29,955 bases of DNA, taken from NCBI GenBank assembly GCA_910587775.1, contig CAJUNF010000004.1, forward strand, positions 21,164 through 51,118, given 5' to 3'. This document shows, one piece after another, positions 24,823-29,955 of the stretch. The DNA comes from an uncultured Bacilli bacterium (GTDB taxonomy: Bacteria; Bacillota_I; Bacilli_A; RF39; UBA660). The notes beneath the pieces were generated by a model, which saw only the letters and a program-made list of their open reading frames with translations, made no database searches and was not told the DNA's origin. How positions within the stretch are numbered: position 1 is the stretch's first letter; the number at the start of each line of letters is the position of its first letter. The translations under genes and the position numbers were made by a program.

Positions 24823-25494
24823 TTATTTAGACATTTCTTTATTATCTTTATTTTCTAATCTATTTTTTAAGTCATTAGTCATAGCAGAATTAATTAAATC
24901 TTTATTCATAATGACTTCTTTTATATCAACTTTATCATCATTACCTGCAAGATAAGACTTACCATCAAAGGAATTATCTCTATCACTAAAATTCCTTTCA
25001 AAAATTAATGGAACACTATTCTCACAATTAGAATGATAGATTGAAAAGAAACCTTGCTGATTAGTAACAAATTCATTATCTACATAAACATTATTATTTA
25101 CAATGAATCCAATTACTTCATAGTATTGATTAAACTCTTTACTATACGCTTGACCTCTTACAAGTGATCCGATAGCAGTTGGAATTAATTCTAAATCACT
25201 ATTATTAGAATTTTCTATGATATCTAAGCATCTGGTAATTTTTTCTTCAGTAGAAGAATTTTCAAATTCTTTCATAGATTGATAATACCATGTACAATTC
25301 TCTATAAGTTCAGATTTCTCATATAAAACTTCTTTTATGAAAAGATTACTTTTTTCCATATATTTCTGATCTGTATCTGTCCACAAATCCAAACTAGTAA
25401 ATAAAATTTGTTCGTCATAACTAAATCCTAAAAAATAATACTTATTATCGTCTAATCCAATAAATGCTTGACCTTTGACTAATTTATCTTTCAT
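24823..25494 (-). CDS. Hypothetical protein, 223 aa
   Basis: The start is set at 25494, where the ATG overlaps the end of the preceding gene; a longer frame to 25572 would lie entirely within that gene. Two similar motifs, KGQAFIGLDDNKYYFLGF near residue 7 and RGQAYSKEFNQYYEVIGF near residue 114, suggest an internal duplication of a beta-rich domain. The C-terminus is charged. No membrane segment or known motif. It is the last gene before the leader and terminator that precede the channel operon. Confidence 0.6.
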   Translation of the reverse strand: MKDKLVKGQAFIGLDDNKYYFLGFSYDEQILFTSLDLWTDTDQKYMEKSNLFIKEVLYEKSELIENCTWYYQSMKEFENSSTEEKITRCLDIIENSNNSDLELIPTAIGSLVRGQAYSKEFNQYYEVIGFIVNNNVYVDNEFVTNQQGFFSIYHSNCENSVPLIFERNFSDRDNSFDGKSYLAGNDDKVDIKEVIMNKDLINSAMTNDLKNRLENKDNKEMSK

Positions 25495-25990
25495 AATTGT
25501 TAGTCCTGTCTCGATCATCATTGAAACAACATTGTAAATCACCATATCCACAAATTTTATATTCAAAATCATCTAATGTAATATAATTATCTAAATGATA
25601 TTTTTTGATTTCTTCATGTAATGTATTTATATCCTCTTCTAAAAACTCATTTTCATTTTTTAATTCTTCCCAGTCAGCATAATCAATATGACACATATTT
25701 GAATCACTTTCACATACATAATCGTAAATATATGTTAAAAGAGAACTCAATTTACTAACTTTTGGCAATGAAAATTCTATACCATTATTTTGGCACAAAA
25801 GATTTAGCAAACTTTGTTTAATTTCATTTGGATTAGACAATCCATACTCGCATTTAAGATCATTGAAATTATAATAATTTATTGCATTAGCTTTTTCGTG
25901 ATTATTATTATTAGTTACAGTATAGGAAACATATAAATCTTCATTGTTATCCCAATAATTTAAAATTTCATAATCATATAAATTATTCAT
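25484..25990 (-). CDS. Hypothetical acidic protein, 168 aa
   Basis: The ATG has GGAGAG 6 nt upstream, embedded in the last codons of the SSB gene. The protein is strongly acidic and rich in Asn and Tyr (MNNLYDYEILNYWDNNEDLYVSYTV), with helices around LKNENEFLEEDINTLHEEIKKY and paired cysteines (CGYGDLQCC) near the end. No family recognised. Acidic proteins in ICE leading regions are sometimes DNA mimics with antirestriction activity, but no ArdA-type motif is visible, so this is only a possibility. Confidence 0.55.
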   Translation of the reverse strand: MNNLYDYEILNYWDNNEDLYVSYTVTNNNNHEKANAINYYNFNDLKCEYGLSNPNEIKQSLLNLLCQNNGIEFSLPKVSKLSSLLTYIYDYVCESDSNMCHIDYADWEELKNENEFLEEDINTLHEEIKKYHLDNYITLDDFEYKICGYGDLQCCFNDDRDRTNNYER

Positions 25991-25992
25991 GT

Positions 25993-26382
25993 TTATCTCT
26001 CCAAATTATCTATCATGTTTTTTATTTCTCCATTTGATGTATAAATTTTATTATGGGTTCTATCTTTGATTTCAAAACCTAAAATTTCAATGTTTTTCTC
26101 TTTAAAAGATTTTCCGTCTTTTTCTATTTCTTTAAAATATGTAGAAATTCTTCCTTTTACAGTTATCCAATTTCCTTTTTCTATTTCTTCTGCATATGTT
26201 TCAACCAATTTTCCTCTTAGTACAATAGGAACAAATTGGCTATTTCCGTTATTATTTTGACACAAATCAAATCGTAACATTTCTTTCCCATTTGAATTTT
26301 TATATACATCATGAATTGTGCCAACATTCCCCTCTAGCTCAAATTTATTAACTGAATTTCTTGTTTCTTTTTCATTATTCAT
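25993..26382 (-). CDS. Single-stranded DNA-binding protein (SSB-like)
   Basis: The start is placed at 26382 with GGAGAG 7 nt upstream; an ATG at 26397 lies inside the ribosome binding site. About 129 aa with the OB-fold pattern FELEGNVGTIHDVYKNSNGKEMLRFDL, VPIVLRGKLVETYAEEIEKGNWITVKGRISTYF and NIEILGFEIKD. There is no acidic DDDIPF-type tail, so it may not recruit host repair proteins like the chromosomal SSB. It probably coats ssDNA during transfer or on arrival. Confidence 0.8.
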   Translation of the reverse strand: MNNEKETRNSVNKFELEGNVGTIHDVYKNSNGKEMLRFDLCQNNNGNSQFVPIVLRGKLVETYAEEIEKGNWITVKGRISTYFKEIEKDGKSFKEKNIEILGFEIKDRTHNKIYTSNGEIKNMIDNLER

Positions 26383-26383
26383 A

Positions 26384-26767
26384 TTAAATCTCTCCATTTC
26401 TATAATCAGTTTCTTTTAAATAATTGATGTAAGTGTCATAAAAAATCTTGCCTTCTCGAATACTTTCTAATGTGCAATTATTTTCTTTCAAAAATTGCAA
26501 AAATTCCAAAGTAAAAGCTCTATTTTTACTTAAATTAGAAAGTGAATCAATAATAACTTTATTAAATTTATTATCTATAATATCTTTTTTTAATTTTTTC
26601 AACATTTCACGTAATTTCAATTCATTTAACCCATTTACAATATCTATATATATTGTATATTTGTAATTTCTCTCATTAGTATACTTTAACATTTGATTTA
26701 TTGCATAAATTCTAGAAGATTTATTACTTTTTTTTCTAAATGTTTTGTAGATTGCTACTCTCGTCAA
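26384..26767 (-). CDS. Serine-recombinase-fold protein lacking catalytic residues
   Basis: 127-aa protein starting at TTG (GGAGAG 6 nt upstream). It follows the outline of a serine-resolvase catalytic domain: MTRVAIYKTF at the place of the VAIYxRVS strand, YIDIVNG where the substrate-loop strand lies, then KFNKVIIDSLSNLSKNRAFTLEFLQFLKENNCTLESI matching the KxDxVIVxDLSRLSRN...FLxELxxxxVxLxSI block. The usual nucleophile position is not a clear Ser (KTFRKKS), and both Arg of SRLSR are Asn and Lys. It has no DNA-binding domain. It is probably not an active recombinase; a structural or regulatory role is inferred from its position beside the SSB gene. Confidence 0.6.
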   Translation of the reverse strand: MTRVAIYKTFRKKSNKSSRIYAINQMLKYTNERNYKYTIYIDIVNGLNELKLREMLKKLKKDIIDNKFNKVIIDSLSNLSKNRAFTLEFLQFLKENNCTLESIREGKIFYDTYINYLKETDYRNGEI

Positions 26768-26769
26768 AT

Positions 26770-26991
26770 TTATCTCTCCATTTCTCTTTCTTGAATTAAC
26801 CTATTATAATTATTTAATGCGTTATCTAAATCTTTGCCAAAATAGGTACCATTATCCCAAGAACCACTTTCTTTATTTAATCCAAAAGTAATAATGTATT
26901 CCTGACAATTATACGCGTAAATAAGAGCATACATATCATCACTTTCCTTTAATATCACACAATTTCCAACCCCATTATTTTTAAAATGCAT
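26770..26991 (-). CDS. Hypothetical protein, 73 aa
   Basis: The start is set at 26991, where GGAAAGGAAAAG precedes the ATG; a frame from 27030 would lie within the sortase gene. The protein (MHFKNNGVGNCVILKESDDMYALIYAYNC...) looks like a compact beta sheet followed by a helix (LDNALNNYNRLIQERE), with a SWDNGTYFGKD loop. It is unrecognised. It overlaps the ribosome binding site of the next gene and starts one base after the sortase stop, so it is in the same operon. Confidence 0.6.
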   Translation of the reverse strand: MHFKNNGVGNCVILKESDDMYALIYAYNCQEYIITFGLNKESGSWDNGTYFGKDLDNALNNYNRLIQEREMER

Positions 26992-26992
26992 A

Positions 26993-27637
26993 TTAAAACT
27001 TTTCCTTTCCAATATTTTCAGCCAAAACAACTATTTGCTTATCAGTCCCTTTTTTACAAGTGATTAAAATTAATGTATTAGTCTTGTTAGTATTTGAAAT
27101 ATTCAAAGATCCTGTTTTTTGAATTTCATAAATACGAATTACCTTATAGTAATATTCAAATCCATCATAAACTACAGTTATCTCGTCATCTTTAGCCAAT
27201 TGATGTAAATTTTTAAAATAAGAAATTCTACTAGTACCAGAATGACTTGCTAATATAAAGTTTCCATTTACACTATCTGGATAATCTGATTCGGGTAATA
27301 TTTGTATATTCTGATCTACATTGTTACAAGAACTTTTTTTTGAACATAAACCCTTTTCCAAACTAATTTTAGGGATTTTTATAACAGCAATATAATTACT
27401 TTTTTGTTTTTTAAAAATTTTAGATTCAACATTTTCAGAAATAGGATCATCAATAGCAATTTCTGAATTTTTTTGATTTTCATAAAATTCTTCTATTTTA
27501 TTTGAGTCAATCTCATTTAAAGTAAAATAAACAATATATTTACAACTAATGTTATAAATACCAAATAAAATGAATAAAGAGCCAACTAATAGTCGACTCT
27601 TTAAACAATATTTATTTTTTCTTTTGGCTTTTTTCAT
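26993..27637 (-). CDS. Sortase (class uncertain) for the element-borne surface protein
   Basis: Membrane-bound transpeptidase that links surface proteins to the wall. The 214-aa protein has one N-terminal membrane helix (residues about 13-38), a linker, and the sortase beta barrel with IAVIKIPKISLEKGL, the catalytic His near 132 in ILASHSG and the catalytic Cys near 193 in LILITCKKG. The strand that usually bears the catalytic Arg reads DKQIVVLAE, so Arg is replaced by Lys or Gln, or lies elsewhere. It overlaps the end of the adhesin gene by 26 bp, and GGAG stands 9 nt before its ATG, so it is almost certainly dedicated to that protein. Confidence 0.9.
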   Translation of the reverse strand: MKKAKRKNKYCLKSRLLVGSLFILFGIYNISCKYIVYFTLNEIDSNKIEEFYENQKNSEIAIDDPISENVESKIFKKQKSNYIAVIKIPKISLEKGLCSKKSSCNNVDQNIQILPESDYPDSVNGNFILASHSGTSRISYFKNLHQLAKDDEITVVYDGFEYYYKVIRIYEIQKTGSLNISNTNKTNTLILITCKKGTDKQIVVLAENIGKEKF

Positions 27638-29258
27638 AAATTATGACTCCAGTTCCGATAATAATTAAACATAAACTGATAAAATCCACAAAATGATAAT
27701 CATTCAATTCTGTATCTGGAACAGGAATAGGTTTTTTCTCGTTAATCATTGTAGATTCGATTACTTCATTATGTTGTTTCACATCAAAAGTAATTTTATC
27801 TTCTTTTAACACAAAACCATCAATAGTCGATAATTCCTGATAGTAATAAGTTCCAAATTCTTTGGTTATTTCAGCGATTCCATTTTTATCTGTAGTAATT
27901 GTATCTAATAACTTACCATTCATATCAAAAATACCAAACTTAACTCCTGATAATGGATTATTATTCTCATCCACTTTATGAATAACTAATTTAGATTTTA
28001 TCTTTTCATTCTTCATAGTAGATTTAACTATTTCTCCATCTTTTTTAATTTCAAAATATAATCTTTCTGTATTTAAAATATATTTATCGGATGCAGTTTC
28101 CTTTTCCAAAATAAAATATTTTCCATATCTCAATTCATCAATAATAATTTTTCCATTTTCATCAGTTCTACCAGAGAAAATAGGATTTTCTTCATTATTT
28201 ACTGAATATATTTCAATTAAAGTATTTGGAATTGGATCATTTGTAGAAAAATCTAGTTTTGTAAATTCTAAACCACTTGTAATAGGTTTATTTTTCATCT
28301 CTGCCTTTACAACTTCGCCATCATCAGTAATTTCAAAGTAAACTTTTTCTTCCGTAATGATATAACCAGTTGCTGGATTCTTTTCAATGATATAAAACTT
28401 TTGTCCTACACTTAGATTCTTGATAATAATTTTACCATTCTCATCAGTAGTACCTTCAAAAATCTTTTGATTCTTTTCTGTATATACTTCAATGATTGTA
28501 TTTGGAATTGGATCTCCAGTCACTAAATCAATTTTAGTAAACTCTAAAGTACCCTTTTTCAAAATATTAGTCATTTTATGAGAACTATAAACTACTTCTG
28601 TTCTATTATCTTTTTCAGTTAATTCAATATGATATTCATTTTTATCTAATACATAAAAGTCATTTGTTTTTAATTCTTTTACTATATACTTTCCAAGTGG
28701 TAGTAATTCACTTATGGCATATCCCTCTTTGTTAGTGATCATTGTTCCTACTAATGTTCCCTTTTCAAAATATAAATGGTTTCCATCAGATGATTTTATA
28801 TCTTCTTCAGCATAGATATTATAAACAATAGCCTCTAAAGTGACTCTATTATTATAATTGAATGTTTCATCTTCTACTGCAAAAAGTTCTCCTTTTTTAT
28901 AGATTTCAATTTGTCCTTTGATAGGAGTATTTTTAACATACATTGTAATAATAGGTCCATAAGTTGTATAAGCAAAATGAGTGTCATTGCCAATTGTAAA
29001 ATCTACACCATTTTTATCTAATACATATCCAGCAGGACTTGATACTTCAATTAATTTATAATTGCCACTTTCAAGTTTTAAATAAGTCATGAATTTTCCT
29101 GTTTCATCAGTTTTGAACTCATCATAAATTTTACCGCCAACAAATTGACTTACATATTGATTTTTATCTTTATTAAATATTTTAAATGTTGTATCAGTTA
29201 TAGCAATTGTTTTACCAGTTTCACTATCTACCTTAAAACTTGTAAATAAGCATTTAAA
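27612..29258 (-). CDS. CnaB-repeat surface protein, C-terminal part with VPDTE sorting signal (frame-shifted from the upstream part)
   Basis: The open frame runs from 29258 (stop at 29259-29261) and reads TSFKVDSETGKTIAITDTTFKIF..., a CnaB/SpaA-type start, so coding begins before the first ATG at 29090. At least five CnaB repeats follow; each has a Lys strand (LEFTKID, LEFTKLD, LVIHKVD), an E in the middle (IIEKNPATGY) and an Asn end (MKNKP, MKNEK, MINEK), as needed for internal isopeptide bonds. The C-terminus has VPDTE, a hydrophobic segment (FVDFISLCLIIIGTGVIIY) and a basic tail, a wall-sorting signal of variant LPxTG type. The protein is displayed on the cell surface and may act in cell contact. 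The frame is offset from the upstream piece at 29228-29955. Confidence 0.85.
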   Translation of the reverse strand, partial: FKCLFTSFKVDSETGKTIAITDTTFKIFNKDKNQYVSQFVGGKIYDEFKTDETGKFMTYLKLESGNYKLIEVSSPAGYVLDKNGVDFTIGNDTHFAYTTYGPIITMYVKNTPIKGQIEIYKKGELFAVEDETFNYNNRVTLEAIVYNIYAEEDIKSSDGNHLYFEKGTLVGTMITNKEGYAISELLPLGKYIVKELKTNDFYVLDKNEYHIELTEKDNRTEVVYSSHKMTNILKKGTLEFTKIDLVTGDPIPNTIIEVYTEKNQKIFEGTTDENGKIIIKNLSVGQKFYIIEKNPATGYIITEEKVYFEITDDGEVVKAEMKNKPITSGLEFTKLDFSTNDPIPNTLIEIYSVNNEENPIFSGRTDENGKIIIDELRYGKYFILEKETASDKYILNTERLYFEIKKDGEIVKSTMKNEKIKSKLVIHKVDENNNPLSGVKFGIFDMNGKLLDTITTDKNGIAEITKEFGTYYYQELSTIDGFVLKEDKITFDVKQHNEVIESTMINEKKPIPVPDTELNDYHFVDFISLCLIIIGTGVIIYEKSQKKK

Positions 29259-29955
29259 CTATTATTAAGAATGTTGTAATAGTGTTGCTTTTCACTTGTT
29301 TCATTTACTGTGATATAAAAGTCATAAATCTTCCCATAACCCACTGTTGAATTTGATTGATGAAATCTCCAAACACCATAAGGAATTTTAATAGTTGCAT
29401 ATCCATTTTTATCGGTCGTAATTTCATCAAATTTTTTTCCATTTGGATAGTAAATTTCAAAAGTAATACCTTTTTCAGCATTTAAGAATTTTGTTTCTCC
29501 ATCCACACTTTCATATTGCTTTAAAATAGAAATAAAATTTTCATAAACTTTCTCTTTAGAAGTAATATCTACAGTTATCGTATCATTAATATTCGCAGTA
29601 TAGGTATTCGAATCAATTTGATATCCTGTACTACTGGTCTTTTCCTTTATTTTATAATTTCCATAAGGGAGTAGTTTTGATGTAGCAGTACAGTCATTTC
29701 CAATTGTAACAGTATCTACTACTTTATTGTTCCAATCGAGTATCTCATATTTTGCACCAACTAGAGTTGCTTGTCCTTGTGCTTTACATGAATTATTATC
29801 AGAATCTACCTTTTTAATTTTAATTCTTCCTGTAATCACTTTCTCCTTAGAAGTGATATCTACAGTTATCGTATCATTAATATTCGCAGTATAGGTATTT
29901 GAATCAATTTGATATCCTGTACTACTGGTCTTTTCCTTTATTTTATAATTTCCAT
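29228..29955 (-). CDS. CnaB-repeat surface protein, upstream part (partial; start beyond the window)
   Basis: The frame is open to the window end, so the GTG at 29839 is not the true start. It encodes tandem SpaA/CnaB domains (GRIKIKKVDSDN, KYEILDWNNKVVDTVTIG, GNYKIKEKTSSTGYQID, NTYTANINDTITVD, then ITFEIYYPNGKKFDEITTDKNGYATI). It ends at TAG (29228) after NAYLQVLR, while the next frame continues with a proper CnaB domain, so a one-base shift between 29228 and 29258 has split one long adhesin gene. Two repeat units of 97 codons are almost identical at the DNA level. The signal peptide and N-terminal adhesive domain would lie outside the window. Confidence 0.8.
   Translation of the reverse strand, partial: GNYKIKEKTSSTGYQIDSNTYTANINDTITVDITSKEKVITGRIKIKKVDSDNNSCKAQGQATLVGAKYEILDWNNKVVDTVTIGNDCTATSKLLPYGNYKIKEKTSSTGYQIDSNTYTANINDTITVDITSKEKVYENFISILKQYESVDGETKFLNAEKGITFEIYYPNGKKFDEITTDKNGYATIKIPYGVWRFHQSNSTVGYGKIYDFYITVNETSEKQHYYNILNNSLNAYLQVLR
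29548..29664. repeat. Near-identical 117-bp repeat, copy 1 (CnaB unit)
   Basis: Matches 29839-29955 with about three mismatches at a spacing of 291 bp (97 codons). It encodes the end of a CnaB domain (KEKTSSTGYQIDSNTYTANI). Confidence 0.85.
29839..29955. repeat. Near-identical 117-bp repeat, copy 2 (CnaB unit, runs to the window end)
   Basis: Second copy of the repeat at 29548-29664. It reaches the window edge, so the repeat array probably continues beyond it. Confidence 0.85.

Overview
The window is a very AT-rich stretch in which every convincing gene lies on the minus strand, so transcription runs from high to low coordinates. It is most of an integrative and conjugative element (ICE) from a low-G+C Firmicute. 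The evidence is a MobL-type relaxase, a VirD4/VirB4/VirB6/PrgI-type secretion set typical of Gram-positive ICEs, sortase and CnaB surface proteins, AGGAGG ribosome binding sites, and at the low-coordinate edge a piece of the sporulation protease gene spoIVB. The host therefore belongs to a spore-forming lineage or descends from one. UGA acts as a stop codon (for example at 11119 and 15177), so the Mollicute code is unlikely.

Layout, read in the direction of transcription. (1) 29955-26993: a surface adhesin with CnaB repeats and a VPDTE sorting signal, whose start is outside the window, plus its sortase. (2) 26991-24823: small genes including a serine-recombinase-like protein without catalytic residues, an SSB, and three unrecognised proteins. 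(3) 24822-24671: a leader with a boxA-like element, alternative hairpins and a strong terminator, preceding the mating-channel genes. (4) 24638-19039: VirB2-like pilin, VirB6-like channel protein (frameshifted), PrgI-like protein, VirB4 ATPase, a 61-aa protein and an M23 peptidase. (5) 19038-18790: a repeat-rich gap that is the best oriT candidate. (6) 18766-16460: two ribbon-helix-helix proteins, an HTH protein and the MobL relaxase, closed by a terminator. (7) 16407-12627: DpnD/PcfM-like protein, small proteins, a DUF4313-like protein and the VirD4 coupling ATPase. (8) 12627-11990: an adenylate-kinase-like cargo gene with its own promoter and terminator. (9) 11940-3700: tyrosine recombinase, a giant DNA methylase/SNF2 helicase split by an in-frame TGA, and an OB-fold protein. 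(10) 3478-2113: an orphan gene, a terminator and a set of tiny genes. (11) 2107-393: promoter and large serine recombinase, which abuts the attachment site inside spoIVB.

In working order, the serine recombinase excises the circle, RHH proteins and relaxase nick at oriT, the coupling ATPase delivers the relaxase-DNA complex to the VirB4/VirB6/PrgI channel, and the M23 enzyme opens the wall. The SSB and helicase/methylase would protect and process DNA, and the sortase-anchored adhesin may promote contact. Three large genes carry single lesions (TGA in the helicase, frameshifts in virB6 and the adhesin). Either this copy is decaying or the assembly has errors. The element sits exactly at the catalytic-histidine region of spoIVB, so its excision could restore that gene.
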